A stretch of 64,000 nucleotides of DNA from Anoxybacillus ayderensis (GTDB lineage Bacteria; Bacillota; Bacilli; Bacillales; Anoxybacillaceae): positions 168,960 through 232,959 of the forward strand of contig NZ_JXTG01000003.1 in NCBI RefSeq assembly GCF_000833605.1, in the 5' to 3' direction. Position 1 is the first letter of the stretch. Each line of letters starts with the position of its first letter. Shown piece after piece: positions 33,228-42,499 of the stretch. The notes below the pieces were generated by a model. That model searched no databases. It saw only the letters and a program-made list of their open reading frames with translations, and had not been told where the DNA came from. The position numbers and the translations under genes are program-made.

Positions 33228-33527
33228 ATACAATGCAACTTGTGGTTTTGTTTTAGATGGCATTATTTTCTCTGCTTATCAGCGTGCTAGTTTGTCTGGT
33301 GATAAGAACGAGGCATAGATCTCAGAAATCTTTATATTACAACCTATATAAGGCTAACCTAAATTTTTAGGTTGGCCTTATTTTAATGGCAATTATCAAA
33401 TCAAAGTATCTGTCTCAAATATTTTTTTAACTGTCTGAATTCAATGAACACATCAGTAGCTTTTTTGTTGAAACTTTTTTCTGTTTTTTCCGTACATACA
33501 TATAAATAACAAGAAAGGTGGGTTTAT
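33228..33527. other. intergenic gap before hflK
   Basis: Three hundred bases without a credible gene. It holds a weak hairpin (CTTATCA near 33277 with TGATAAG near 33299) and a strong terminator at 33348-33384. Nothing else was recognised. The right-hand part should contain the hflK promoter, not identified with confidence. Confidence 0.6.
33348..33384 (+). terminator. terminator downstream of the AT-rich secreted gene
   Basis: Stem AAGGCTAACCTAAA / TTTAGGTTGGCCTT followed by ATTTT. Confidence 0.75.
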
Positions 33528-34493
33528 ATGAAAAATCGTTCCTTTACCGGTATCATCATCGGTACCATTTTGGGCATTTTTCTTCTCGTCATTGCCTTAA
33601 CGTCATGGTACACCGTTGATGAGTCGGAACAAGCCATTATTTTAACATTTGGGAAAATTGATGAGGAAGTGACAACACCAGGACTACATTTTAAACTCCC
33701 TTGGCCGATTCAAACGGTCGAAACGTTATCGCGAGAAACGTTTAGTTTACAATTCGGGTACAAAGAAGAAAACGGAAAAGTCGTCGCCTCAAATCAAGGG
33801 GATACAAAAATGATTACAGGCGATGAAAATATTGTGCTCGCCGATATGGTCGTCCAATGGAAAATTACCGATCCTGCGAAATTTCTTTATCGTTCATACG
33901 AGCCGGAACAAATTTTATACAATGCGACATCTGCCTCCTTGCGCAGCGTCATCGGTAGTTCGAAAATCGACGATGCCTTAACGTCAGGAAAGGCAAAAAT
34001 CGAAGCGGATGTGCGCGAATCGCTCACCGCATTAATGAAAAAATACGATATCGGCATTTCTATTTTAGCTGTGAAGTTACAAGATGTTGATTTGCCAAAT
34101 GATGAAGTGCGCAAAGCATTTACAAACGTCACAGATGCACGCGAAACGATGAACACGAAAATTAACGAAGCGAACAAATACCGAAATAAACGAACGAAAG
34201 AAGCCGAAGGGGAAAAAGACGCATTAATTTCCCAAGCGGAAGCTGATAAAGTGGCACGTATTGAAAAAGCATATGGAGATGTCGCAAAATTTAACGCCTT
34301 ATATGAAGAATACAAAAATGCAAAAGATATTACAAAACAACGGCTAATGATCGAAACGCTCGAACAAGTGTTGCCATACACGCGCATTTACATTATGAAT
34401 GACGATGGGAATACGCTAAAATATTTGCCAATTCAACCGATCGAAAAACAAACGACAGAGAAAAAGACAGAGAAAGGAAGTGGTAACGAATGA
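33528..34493 (+). CDS. hflK: HflK, SPFH/band-7 membrane protein
   Basis: A 321-residue protein: an N-terminal membrane anchor (IIIGTILGIFLLVIALTSWY, 10-29), then a band-7/SPFH domain (YTVDESEQAIILTFGKIDEE onward) and a long helical region rich in Glu and Lys. The NEANKYRNKRTKEAEGEKDA segment near 211 is HflK-type. With HflC it forms a large outward-facing cage around FtsH in E. coli and tunes its proteolysis. AAGGTGGG precedes the ATG. It overlaps hflC by 4 bases (ATGA). Confidence 0.9.
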   Translation: MKNRSFTGIIIGTILGIFLLVIALTSWYTVDESEQAIILTFGKIDEEVTTPGLHFKLPWPIQTVETLSRETFSLQFGYKEENGKVVASNQGDTKMITGDENIVLADMVVQWKITDPAKFLYRSYEPEQILYNATSASLRSVIGSSKIDDALTSGKAKIEADVRESLTALMKKYDIGISILAVKLQDVDLPNDEVRKAFTNVTDARETMNTKINEANKYRNKRTKEAEGEKDALISQAEADKVARIEKAYGDVAKFNALYEEYKNAKDITKQRLMIETLEQVLPYTRIYIMNDDGNTLKYLPIQPIEKQTTEKKTEKGSGNE

Positions 34494-35422
34494 CAAACTT
34501 CCAAGACGATCAAAACATCATTCACTTTAAAGATAAACTTCCAACGAAATGGTTTCGTTTTATCATCGGTGGCGTCATTGGACTTGTTTTACTTGTTATC
34601 GCCTTAACAAACGTATATATCGTTCATGAAAACGAGTATAAAGTTGTCCGCCAATTTGGTGAAATTGTTCGCATCGATCAAACGCCGGGATTACGTTTTA
34701 AAATTCCGTTTATTCAAACCGTCACAACACTGCCGAAAGCACAAATTTTTTACGACGTAGCCGAAGCAGAAATTAATACAAAAGATAAAAAGCGAATTCT
34801 CGTCAACCATTACGCCATTTGGGAAATTACAAATCCGAAAGAAATGATTCAAAATGCTCGCACATTAGAAAATGCAGAATCAAAAATGGATGAATTTATT
34901 TTCTCCATTGTCCGCACCGAGCTTGGACGATTAAATTACGATGAAATTATTAACGATGAAAAGTCATCGCGCGGCAGTTTAAACGATGAAGTAACAGCGA
35001 AAGTAAACGAGCTGTTACAACAAGACCGTTACGGCATTCGCGTCGTTGATGTGCGCATGAAGCGCATTGACTTACCGGAAGAAAACGAACAGTCTGTTTA
35101 TAAACGAATGATTTCCGAACGCGAATCAAAAGCGCAAGAATATTTGTCGATGGGAGATGCCCAAAAGCAACGCATTATCGCACAAACAGACCGCGAAGTG
35201 AAAGAAATGCTCGCCAAAGCGCAAGCGGATGCGGAACGCATTCGTGCCGCAGGTGAACAAGAAGCAGCGCGCATTTATAACGAAACATTCGCAAAAGATC
35301 CTGAATTTTATTCGTTTTACCGTACGCTCGAGTCATATAAAACGACCATCGGCGAAGATACGGTCGTCATTTTACCAGCCAATTCACCGTACGCCAAATG
35401 GCTGCTCGGTCAAACGCGCTGA
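34490..35422 (+). CDS. hflC: HflC, SPFH/band-7 membrane protein
   Basis: A 310-residue partner of HflK with an anchor helix (about 23-44) followed by HENEYKVVRQFGEIVRIDQT and the RVVDVRMKRIDLPEENEQSV motif near 183, both diagnostic of HflC. The C-terminal part (SFYRTLESYKTTIGEDTVVIL) matches E. coli HflC. Translation is coupled to hflK. The pair is uncommon in Bacillus subtilis-type genomes. Confidence 0.92.
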   Translation: MTNFQDDQNIIHFKDKLPTKWFRFIIGGVIGLVLLVIALTNVYIVHENEYKVVRQFGEIVRIDQTPGLRFKIPFIQTVTTLPKAQIFYDVAEAEINTKDKKRILVNHYAIWEITNPKEMIQNARTLENAESKMDEFIFSIVRTELGRLNYDEIINDEKSSRGSLNDEVTAKVNELLQQDRYGIRVVDVRMKRIDLPEENEQSVYKRMISERESKAQEYLSMGDAQKQRIIAQTDREVKEMLAKAQADAERIRAAGEQEAARIYNETFAKDPEFYSFYRTLESYKTTIGEDTVVILPANSPYAKWLLGQTR

Positions 35423-35426
35423 TCAT

Positions 35427-35879
35427 TCAGCGCGTTTCATGCTCAAGCAACCATTTTTTTCTTTCTATCCCCCACGCATACCCGCCAATTCCACCGTCTG
35501 TACGTACGACGCGATGACAAGGGATAACGATCGTGAATGGGTTGCTGCCGACAGCATTTCCAACTGCTCGCACTGCCTTCGGACGTCCAATTTGTTTTGC
35601 AATGTGAGCATACGAAACAGTTTGTCCGTAAGGAATCGTTTGCAACGCTTCCCATACGCGAACTTGAAACGGTGTACCCATGAGCTTTAGTGGAATCGAA
35701 AACGATGTCCGTTTCTTTTGAAAGTATTGTTCAATCTCCTCTATCCATGGCATAAAGCTAGTTGGAATATTTCGCCCTCCACATTGTTCCACAACATCTA
35801 TGCGCTCTATGCTTTCATCTGTTCCAATGATTTGTAACCAACCAATTGGCGATTCATAATATGCGATGTGCTTCTCCAT
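35427..35879 (-). CDS. ogt: Methylated-DNA-protein cysteine S-methyltransferase (Ogt/MGMT)
   Basis: A 150-residue suicide repair protein that removes alkyl groups from O6-alkylguanine. The acceptor Cys is in IVIPCHRVVRTDGG near residue 120; GTPFQVRVWEALQTIPYGQT near 76 and AVRAVGNAVGSNP are the DNA-binding part. ATG 35879 follows AGAGGAG. It converges on hflC with only 4 bases between stop codons. Confidence 0.94.
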   Translation of the reverse strand: MEKHIAYYESPIGWLQIIGTDESIERIDVVEQCGGRNIPTSFMPWIEEIEQYFQKKRTSFSIPLKLMGTPFQVRVWEALQTIPYGQTVSYAHIAKQIGRPKAVRAVGNAVGSNPFTIVIPCHRVVRTDGGIGGYAWGIERKKWLLEHETR

Positions 35880-35980
35880 GACCAACTCTCCTCTGCCAAA
35901 TCGCACAACATTTACAGCGAAAAAAAACGGCCATTTTTTCATAAACTACATATAGCTCCTCACGATAAGGAGGGTTTGCG

Positions 35981-36232
35981 TTGCATACAGCTGATTACGA
36001 TAAAGCGCTTTATTATACGTACCGATCGGAATGGGATCATTTACTCATTCTTATGGTGCGCACAAAAGACGATTTACTTTCAAAAAAAATTGAACAGTTT
36101 CTTCATGCATATAATTTCGAAAAAGATTACACTGTCGTTCAAAAGCGGCTAAATGCATTGTTACGTTACATCGATCATGCGTTAGATGTGTATGAACAAG
36201 AGCCAACAATGACAATGCAATATGATTATTAA
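35981..36232 (+). CDS. YhdB-like protein
   Basis: An 83-residue helical protein resembling YhdB of B. subtilis (YRSEWDHLLILMVRTKDDLL then KIEQFLHAYNFEKDY). The TTG start at 35981 lies 7 bases after AAGGAGGG. It shares a terminator with the convergent pgcA. Function unknown. Confidence 0.7.
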   Translation: MHTADYDKALYYTYRSEWDHLLILMVRTKDDLLSKKIEQFLHAYNFEKDYTVVQKRLNALLRYIDHALDVYEQEPTMTMQYDY

Positions 36233-36241
36233 AGTCCTTCA

Positions 36242-36284
36242 AAAACAACTGATAAGGCATTACGCCTTATCAGTTGTTAACATA
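36242..36284. terminator. bidirectional terminator between yhdB-like gene and pgcA
   Basis: Perfect stem AACAACTGATAAGGC / GCCTTATCAGTTGTT with a 5-base loop; it overlaps the pgcA 3' end. Confidence 0.8.
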
Positions 36285-37999
36285 TATACCCGCTCCATGA
36301 CGGCTGTTTCTAATTGCTCTAGTTGTTGTTTTGCTTCCGTCAACGTTCGTCCTTTCACTCCAAAATAAAATTTCATTTTCGGCTCTGTGCCAGATGGGCG
36401 TGCACAAAACCAAGATCCATCTTCAAGTACATATTTTAATACGTTCGACTTCGGCAAATGAATCGTTTCTTTTTTTCCTGTATCCACATACACTCGTTCG
36501 CTCGCTTTATAGTCTTCGCGAATAACAACACGTTGCTTTCCGACAACTGTTGGCGGCTCATGACGGAACGTCGCTAATAACGCCTCAATTCGCTCCGCTC
36601 CTTCTTTTCCTTTGAGCGTAAGTGAACGCAATCCTTCTTGATAATATCCGTATTGCTCAAATAGTTGCATAAGCGCTTCGTATAAAGATAATCCTCGTTT
36701 TTTATAAAACGCGCACACTTCAACAGCTAAAACGGCGGCTTGAATCGCATCTTTATCACGCGCAAAATCACCGATTAAATAGCCGTAACTTTCTTCGTAG
36801 CCGAACTGGAATACGTACTCCCCTGTTTGTTCATATTGTTTAATTTTTTCACCGATAAACTTAAATCCTGTTAACGTATCCATCGTTTTTATATCGAACG
36901 ACTCGGCAATGGCGCGACCAAATTCAGACGTCACGATCGTTTTAAATACAATTCCGTTTGGCGGCAATATCCCTTTTTCTTTCTTTTGTGAAAGAATGTA
37001 ATGAAGTAATAATCCACCTGTTTGATTGCCCGTTAAAACGACGTATTCCCCTTGTTCATTTTTTACCGCAATCCCTAAACGGTCGGCATCAGGATCTGTG
37101 GCAATTAACACGTCCGCATCCACTTGTTTTCCGAGCTGAATCGCTAATTCAAACGCGGCATGTTCTTCTGGGTTCGGCGATTTGACCGTTGAAAAGTTCG
37201 GGTCAGGCTGCTCTTGTTCTTTTACTACAAACACGTTTTTATAACCAAATTCCTTCAATCCGCGTTGAACGAGCTTATTTGCTGTGCCATGAAGCGGTGT
37301 AAAAACAACGTTTACATCAACTTCATGAGCAAGTTGCGGGGAAAGAGAAATCGTCTTTAATTTTTGTATGTATGCCTCATCAATTTCCGCTCCGATGATT
37401 TGAATGAGCCCTTTTTCTTTTAATACGTCTTCTTGCTCAATCTCAAGCTCCCATTCATTTTCAATCGCATTGACGTGCCCAATGACGACATCGGCGATAT
37501 GTGGCGGCAACTGTGCCCCATCTTCCCCATATACTTTATACCCGTTATACTCCGGTGGATTGTGGCTTGCGGTAATGACAATACCCGAAAAGGCACGTAA
37601 ATGACGTACGGCAAATGAAAGTTCTGGCGTCGGGCGAAGCTCATCAAACACGTACGTTTGAATCCCATAGGTCGCAAGCGTCTTGGCGGCTTCCATCGCA
37701 AACTGTTGCGATTTATGGCGCGAGTCGTATGCGATGACCACCCCTCGTTTTTTTGCTTCCTCACCGAACGACGCAATGTATCGAGCGAGTCCTGCCGATG
37801 CTTTTCGCACCGTATATATGTTCATTCGATTCGTCCCTGGTCCAATTTCCCCGCGCATGCCCCCTGTGCCGAACTCTAACGTCTTATAAAAGCAGTCTTC
37901 TAACAGTTTTTCATCTTGCTCTAGTTGTTGCAAATGAGCACGTAGCTCTTCATCTAACTGCGCTTCTTTCCAACGTTCATATATTATTTTCCAAGTCAC
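36260..37999 (-). CDS. pgcA: Phosphoglucomutase / phospho-sugar mutase PgcA
   Basis: A 579-residue alpha-D-phosphohexomutase interconverting glucose 1- and 6-phosphate, feeding UDP-glucose and cell-wall glycolipid synthesis. Active-site phosphoserine in [20 protein letters not shown] near 142, metal loop DPDADRLG near 300, sugar loop QFGYEESYG near 400 and phosphate loop [12 protein letters not shown] near 540. The GTG start at 37999 (after GGAGGG) gives the usual N-terminus [12 protein letters not shown]. Confidence 0.94.
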   Translation of the reverse strand: MTWKIIYERWKEAQLDEELRAHLQQLEQDEKLLEDCFYKTLEFGTGGMRGEIGPGTNRMNIYTVRKASAGLARYIASFGEEAKKRGVVIAYDSRHKSQQFAMEAAKTLATYGIQTYVFDELRPTPELSFAVRHLRAFSGIVITASHNPPEYNGYKVYGEDGAQLPPHIADVVIGHVNAIENEWELEIEQEDVLKEKGLIQIIGAEIDEAYIQKLKTISLSPQLAHEVDVNVVFTPLHGTANKLVQRGLKEFGYKNVFVVKEQEQPDPNFSTVKSPNPEEHAAFELAIQLGKQVDADVLIATDPDADRLGIAVKNEQGEYVVLTGNQTGGLLLHYILSQKKEKGILPPNGIVFKTIVTSEFGRAIAESFDIKTMDTLTGFKFIGEKIKQYEQTGEYVFQFGYEESYGYLIGDFARDKDAIQAAVLAVEVCAFYKKRGLSLYEALMQLFEQYGYYQEGLRSLTLKGKEGAERIEALLATFRHEPPTVVGKQRVVIREDYKASERVYVDTGKKETIHLPKSNVLKYVLEDGSWFCARPSGTEPKMKFYFGVKGRTLTEAKQQLEQLETAVMERVYMLTTDKA

Positions 38000-38069
38000 G
38001 TTTATCCCTCCATATCGTTGCTCATTGTAACTTATTCTCGCTTTTTTATGCAAATTCCTTTTTTAATAC

Positions 38070-38184
38070 GAAAAGCGCAAAGCGCCCGCCTATCGGCGAA
38101 GAGCGCACAAGCCCCACCGAGGAGGCTGTCGCCGCCGCAGTGTGGGGCGGAGCGACTCGAGCCGATGGCGCTTGGAGCTAGACA
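38070..38184 (-). repeat. 115-bp palindromic intergenic repeat, copy 2
   Basis: Inverted copy of the element at 1561-1675, with 113 of 115 identities. It lies between the pgcA start and the CBS-protein gene. The adjacent A/T-rich sequence AAATTTTATACTT to the right matches the flank of copy 1. Same potential cruciform or RNA fold. Confidence 0.85.
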
Positions 38185-38222
38185 GCTCCCTAAATCCGAA
38201 ATTTTATACTTTAATTAATTAT

Positions 38223-38253
38223 AAAAAGGAGCTCCTCATAAAGAAGCCCCTTT
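38223..38253 (-). terminator. terminator of the CBS-protein gene
   Basis: Imperfect stem AAAGGGGCTTC / GGAGCTCCTTT followed by TT run on the minus strand. Confidence 0.6.
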
Positions 38254-38258
38254 CTTGT

Positions 38259-38684
38259 TTAATGATATGAAGGTTCGGAAATCTCGGATAACGCTTGTTC
38301 TGCCGCTTCATCGTATGCTTGGTTTGTGGCGATATCACCTAAAGCAACAATGCCACAAAGCGCATTATTTTGTACGATTGGCAAGCGGCGAATTTGGTTT
38401 TTGGCCATTACTTTCGCTGCTTCATCAACGCTCATGTTTGGCGCACCTGTGACGACATCACTTGTCATCACTTGTGAAACAGGTGTCGAAGGGGTTAATC
38501 CTTGCGCCGTCGTACGAAGGGTAATGTCACGGTCAGTAATGATCCCTTTTACTTTTCCATTTTCAACAACAGGAATAGCGCCAACATTATGTTCATTCAT
38601 TAATTGTGCTGCCTCTTGAACAGATTGATCTGGTGTGACCGTTGCTACTTGGCGCGTCATGATCGATTCAACTGTATGATTCAA
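38259..38684 (-). CDS. CBS-domain pair protein (YhcV-like)
   Basis: A 141-residue protein made of two CBS domains (about 5-65 and 70-130) that bind adenosyl ligands. IMTRQVATVTPDQSVQEAAQ and VGAIPVVENGKVKGIITDRD are canonical. The TTG start at 38684 lies 6 bases after GGGGAGG; a longer frame upstream lacks support. Stand-alone CBS pairs act as small energy sensors, but the partner here is unknown. Confidence 0.85.
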   Translation of the reverse strand: MNHTVESIMTRQVATVTPDQSVQEAAQLMNEHNVGAIPVVENGKVKGIITDRDITLRTTAQGLTPSTPVSQVMTSDVVTGAPNMSVDEAAKVMAKNQIRRLPIVQNNALCGIVALGDIATNQAYDEAAEQALSEISEPSYH

Positions 38685-38817
38685 TATGATCCTCCCCTTT
38701 CGCTTTTTATTGTGCACGTTCGCTTGTTCATTATGTAAGTAAAATATCGTCGCAATTTACATCATTTCTTTTCGTGTACTATAATGAACAAAGAGTAAAA
38801 AATAAGAAGGTGGAATT

Positions 38818-39246
38818 ATGGCGCAGAGAGAAAATCATTTGTTAGCCGCTTGGATCGTTGCATTCATCGCTACGCTTGGCAGCCTTTATTTTTCTGAGGT
38901 ATTGAAGTTTATCCCATGTGAACTTTGTTGGTATCAGCGCATTTTTATGTATCCGCAAGTATTTTTGCTTGGCATGGCTTTTGTGCGCAAAGAGTTTGCG
39001 ATCGCTCGTTATACGCTTATGCTATCTGTTATCGGTGGCACGATTTCTTCTTATCATTATCTCATTCAAAAAGTGACATTTTTCCGAAATACTGCTCCAT
39101 CATGCGGTATTGTACCGTGTACAGGCGATTATTTAAACTGGCTCGGGTTTATTACGATTCCCTTTTTAGCACTTATTGCTTTTATTTTCATTAGCATCAT
39201 CAGCTATCGTCTTATAAAAATGGAGAAAGAAGGGAATATTCGATGA
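38818..39246 (+). CDS. bdbC: Thiol-disulfide oxidoreductase, DsbB/BdbC family
   Basis: A 142-residue membrane protein with four hydrophobic helices. CELCWYQRI near 33 is the quinone-side CxxC and CGIVPC near 97 is the second, partner-facing Cys pair. It reoxidises a thioredoxin-like disulfide catalyst outside the membrane. The next gene, a membrane-anchored thioredoxin-like protein, overlaps by 4 bases (ATGA) and is the likely partner. Confidence 0.9.
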   Translation: MAQRENHLLAAWIVAFIATLGSLYFSEVLKFIPCELCWYQRIFMYPQVFLLGMAFVRKEFAIARYTLMLSVIGGTISSYHYLIQKVTFFRNTAPSCGIVPCTGDYLNWLGFITIPFLALIAFIFISIISYRLIKMEKEGNIR

Positions 39247-39707
39247 AAAAATTACTTATTTTCGGCGCTATCATTATCGTTTTATTTGGCGCACTCGCTT
39301 GGATTACATCATATACGCAAAAACAAAAAGCGGAAGGAAATCCGTTCGGGAAAGAAGAACTACACCCAGCTACGATCGACCTTCTTGACGATCCGAATTA
39401 TCAAAACATTATTTTACCTGACGAATTAAGAGAAGCATTAAACAATAAAGAAACGATGACCGTTTACTTTTACAGCTCAACGTGTGAATTTTGTAAAAAA
39501 ACAACGCCAATCGTTGTGCCGTTAGCGAAAGAAATGGGCATCGACTTAAAGCAATTTAACCTCCTTGAATTTGAAGAAGGATGGGATGAATATCACATTG
39601 AAGCGACACCAACAATTGTCCGCTTTAAAAATGGAAAAGAAGTCGCACGTATTGAAGGATATTATGAAGAAGACGTATTTCGAAAATGGTTTGAACAAAC
39701 AAAATAA
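39243..39707 (+). CDS. membrane-anchored thioredoxin-like protein
   Basis: A 154-residue protein with an N-terminal anchor (LLIFGAIIIVLFGALAWI, 4-21) and an outward thioredoxin fold. The active site is STCEFCKKTTP near 79-85 (CEFC), with the cis-Pro in EATPTIVRF near 122. It is probably the disulfide donor served by the BdbC-like protein upstream, although it is much smaller than BdbD. Substrates are unknown. Confidence 0.85.
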   Translation: MKKLLIFGAIIIVLFGALAWITSYTQKQKAEGNPFGKEELHPATIDLLDDPNYQNIILPDELREALNNKETMTVYFYSSTCEFCKKTTPIVVPLAKEMGIDLKQFNLLEFEEGWDEYHIEATPTIVRFKNGKEVARIEGYYEEDVFRKWFEQTK

Positions 39708-39732
39708 AAGCCTTCGTTGTGAAGGCTTTTTT
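39706..39732 (+). terminator. terminator of the bdbC operon
   Basis: Stem AAAAGCCTTC / GAAGGCTTTT with T6; it just reaches the stop of the convergent yhcU-like gene. Confidence 0.8.
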
Positions 39733-40120
39733 ACATCACCCAAGAATGAGCAGGTTTCATATATATGCTCACGTAATGATCTTTTTCATGTGAAAAATGT
39801 TCAGGTGTAAGCGGGAAGCTTATTCCGTGTCGCACTAATTGTTCCACATTGCGTTGGAACAATTGATTGTAGTAAGAAACGCCATGGAGCGAAGCAAATT
39901 CGATAATCGCTTGCAACGATTGTAATGCAGAAATAATCTCAAACGCCTCTTTTAACGTTCCATCATATGTGGAAGATTGAAACTGTAATATGCCAAGCGA
40001 TTGAAATGTTTCAATTTCATGATCTGTGAAATATTTTGGAAAAATACATGTATAAAATTGCTCAATGAGCGATTGAATATATTGCTTTTGCTCTTCCGTA
40101 GCAACATAGACGGTTTTCAA
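39731..40120 (-). CDS. YhcU-like protein (DUF5365)
   Basis: A 129-residue cytosolic protein of unknown function. The run ATEEQKQYIQSLIEQFYTCI followed by FPKYFTDHEI matches the family of YhcU, which in B. subtilis is next to yhcT (the pseudouridine synthase gene found here downstream on the other strand) and yhcV. Gene order therefore supports the call. Confidence 0.75.
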   Translation of the reverse strand: MKTVYVATEEQKQYIQSLIEQFYTCIFPKYFTDHEIETFQSLGILQFQSSTYDGTLKEAFEIISALQSLQAIIEFASLHGVSYYNQLFQRNVEQLVRHGISFPLTPEHFSHEKDHYVSIYMKPAHSWVM

Positions 40121-40225
40121 TTGACCTCACCTTTTTCCATTTCATTTCCTAATCTATAACGAAATTGTAACATATCAACGCACTTTATGGTGTTGGTAAT
40201 TTATTGTATAGAAAGAGTGAGACGA

Positions 40226-41137
40226 ATGAATGTACAAAAAAAAGGAAATTGGCTGATGTTTGAAGCGCCATCATCATGGATTGGCCTATCGCTTGAACAA
40301 GCATTTCAAACAAAATGGTTCGTTCCTAAAAAAATGTTGCATGAATGGCGAATGACAAAAGGAGTGACAGTAAATAAGAAGATCGTCCCTTTACATACAA
40401 TCATTTCACCAAATGATCATATTGGGATACATATAAAAGACGAAACGATTGAACCGATTCCAACATACTTCCCGCTTCATATTGTATTTGAAGACGATCA
40501 TGTGCTTGTCGTTAACAAACCCGCACATATGGACGTCCATCCGACGCAGCCAAACCAAACAAATACGTTAGCAAATGCAGTCGCCTTTCACTTTCAATGT
40601 GAAGGAATTTATAGCAAAGTTCGGCATATTCATCGCCTTGATCGCGATACGAGCGGCGTCATTTTATTTGCTAAACATGCGCTTGCTGGCGCTGTACTCG
40701 ATAAATATTTAGCGGAACGAACAATTCATCGCACATACGTTGCGCTTGTTCATGGATATGTGAAACAAAAAAAAGGGACGATTGACGCTCCAATCGGTCG
40801 CGATCGTCATCATCCAACGAGACGTCGCGTATCGAAAACAGGAGATACGGCGATCACGCACTATGAACGTCTCCAATATGACAAACAAAAAAATGTGTCG
40901 CTCGTTCGCTTGACGCTTGATACAGGAAAAACGCATCAAATTCGCGTCCATATGAGCTATATCGGACATCCATTAGTTGGGGATACGTTATATGGGGGAA
41001 AACCGTGGATCGATCGACAAGCGTTACACGCAATCTCACTTTCTTTTCCACATCCGTTTACAAACGAGCCGATCACCTGTTCTTCCCTACCTGATGAAAC
41101 GATTTTCGGCAATATAAAAAGAGGCGCGTTCCTATAA
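40226..41137 (+). CDS. RluA-family pseudouridine synthase (YhcT-like)
   Basis: A 303-residue enzyme that isomerises uridine in rRNA or tRNA. An S4-like N-terminal part is followed by the catalytic motif HRLDRDTSGVILFAK near 143 (catalytic Asp in LDRDTSG), KTHQIRVHMSYIGHPLVGD and LHAISLSFPHPF. ATG 40226 has only a weak AGAGTGAG upstream; a longer frame begins 39 bases earlier. The target position cannot be told. Confidence 0.88.
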   Translation: MNVQKKGNWLMFEAPSSWIGLSLEQAFQTKWFVPKKMLHEWRMTKGVTVNKKIVPLHTIISPNDHIGIHIKDETIEPIPTYFPLHIVFEDDHVLVVNKPAHMDVHPTQPNQTNTLANAVAFHFQCEGIYSKVRHIHRLDRDTSGVILFAKHALAGAVLDKYLAERTIHRTYVALVHGYVKQKKGTIDAPIGRDRHHPTRRRVSKTGDTAITHYERLQYDKQKNVSLVRLTLDTGKTHQIRVHMSYIGHPLVGDTLYGGKPWIDRQALHAISLSFPHPFTNEPITCSSLPDETIFGNIKRGAFL

Positions 41138-41148
41138 CGCAGCCTCTT
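41118..41148. terminator. terminator spanning two convergent 3' ends
   Basis: Stem AAGAGGC-GCGTT / AACGC-AGCCTCTT with a 5-base loop; it overlaps the stop codons of both genes. Confidence 0.7.
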
Positions 41149-42469
41149 CGTTCATGTCCGTCACTACATCTACTGCTTTAGGGCGACGTGTCACTTCAAT
41201 TTTTTTTACATGATGACCGTCTAATTGAATGACTGTAAACGTATAATCACCACAATCAATTTGCTCTCCTGGGCGAATGTTGTAACGTTCTGTTAACATC
41301 CATCCCCCGATTGTATCAACGTCTGTATCATCGATTTCTAAGCCGAATAAATCATTAATTTCACTAATAAGCACTTTTCCATCCACAATTGTTCGATTTT
41401 CATCAATCGTTTGAACAAGCGGAGTTTCATCTGTATCAAACTCATCCCGAATTTCCCCGACAATTTCTTCTAAAATATCTTCAACCGTTACTAAACCGGA
41501 TGTCCCGCCGTACTCATCAACTAAAATTGCCATATGAATGCGCTCTTTTTGCATTTTCACAAGTAAATCTTGAATAGGAATCGTTTCAATAACTTGAATA
41601 ATCGGGCGTATATATTCACGAAGTTCCCTTCGCTCTTGACAGTTTACAACAAGATCCGTAAACAACTCTTTGACATTTATTAATCCGAGAATATGATCTT
41701 TATCGCCATCAATAACAGGGTAACGTGTATATTTTTCTTCACGGATTGTTTGCAATACATGTTCCATCGAATCATTGACATCTAACGCAACAATTTCTTT
41801 GCGCGGAACCATAATTTCTTTTGCGACACGATCGTCAAAACGGAAAATGTTATTCACATACTTATATTCCGTATGATTAATTTCTCCGTTTTTATAACTG
41901 GCCGACAGCAGAAGACGCAACTCTTCCTCAGAATGGGCCAATTCTTGTTCATTAGATAGCTGAAAACCAAATAAACGAACGACGAAACGCGCAGACCCAT
42001 TTAACAACCAAATAAACGGATACATGACGCGATAAAATAACATAAGTGGGCGCGCTGCCCATAACGTAATCGTTTCGGCCTTTTGAATCGCAATCGTCTT
42101 CGGTGCTAATTCACCAACAACGACATGAATAAACGTAATCGCCGCAAATGCGACAAGAAAAGAAGCGCCGTGGGCAAATGATGGCGGGACATGAAATTCG
42201 TCAAAAAGCGGACGAAGCGCTCGTTCTACCGTCGGTTCTCCGAGCCAACCAAGACCGAGCGAAGTCATGGTGATCCCAAGTTGATTTGCAGATAAATACT
42301 CATCTAAATGAGTGATGACATGCTTTGCTGCCACCGCTTTTTTGTTACCTTCTTCAATCAGTTGATCAATGCGCGATGGGCGCACTTTTACAATGGCAAA
42401 TTCCGAAGCGACAAAAAAACCGGTAAGCGCAATAAGAAAAACGATCATCCATAAACTAAATATGTCCAA
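41132..42469 (-). CDS. CNNM/CBS/CorC-domain membrane protein (YhdP-like)
   Basis: A 445-residue protein: CNNM membrane domain (IALTGFFVASEFAIVKVRPS near 10), CBS pair (about 210-330, MVPRKEIVALDV and VDEYGGTSGLVTVEDILEEI) and a C-terminal CorC domain. It is closer to YhdP/YhdT than the paralogue at 14.3 kb and likely exports Mg2+. The family N-terminus fits TTG 42469. An AGGAGGTG site sits 33 bases upstream, with a perfect 10-bp hairpin between. ATG 42490 or GTG 42505 are alternatives. Confidence 0.87.
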   Translation of the reverse strand: MDIFSLWMIVFLIALTGFFVASEFAIVKVRPSRIDQLIEEGNKKAVAAKHVITHLDEYLSANQLGITMTSLGLGWLGEPTVERALRPLFDEFHVPPSFAHGASFLVAFAAITFIHVVVGELAPKTIAIQKAETITLWAARPLMLFYRVMYPFIWLLNGSARFVVRLFGFQLSNEQELAHSEEELRLLLSASYKNGEINHTEYKYVNNIFRFDDRVAKEIMVPRKEIVALDVNDSMEHVLQTIREEKYTRYPVIDGDKDHILGLINVKELFTDLVVNCQERRELREYIRPIIQVIETIPIQDLLVKMQKERIHMAILVDEYGGTSGLVTVEDILEEIVGEIRDEFDTDETPLVQTIDENRTIVDGKVLISEINDLFGLEIDDTDVDTIGGWMLTERYNIRPGEQIDCGDYTFTVIQLDGHHVKKIEVTRRPKAVDVVTDMNEEAAL

Positions 42470-42475
42470 CGAACG

Positions 42476-42499
42476 TCCGCACGCATACATGCGTGCGGA
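42476..42499 (-). promoter_or_regulatory. hairpin between ribosome site and start codon
   Basis: Perfect inverted repeat TCCGCACGCA / TGCGTGCGGA with a 4-base loop, located between AGGAGGTG (42503-42510) and the TTG at 42469. Folding would bring the ribosome site to about 9 bases from the start. Confidence 0.6.

Noticed and set aside
40187..40225. Longer N-terminus for the pseudouridine synthase
   Set aside because: The extension has no ribosome site and is not part of the family fold; ATG 40226 is preferred.
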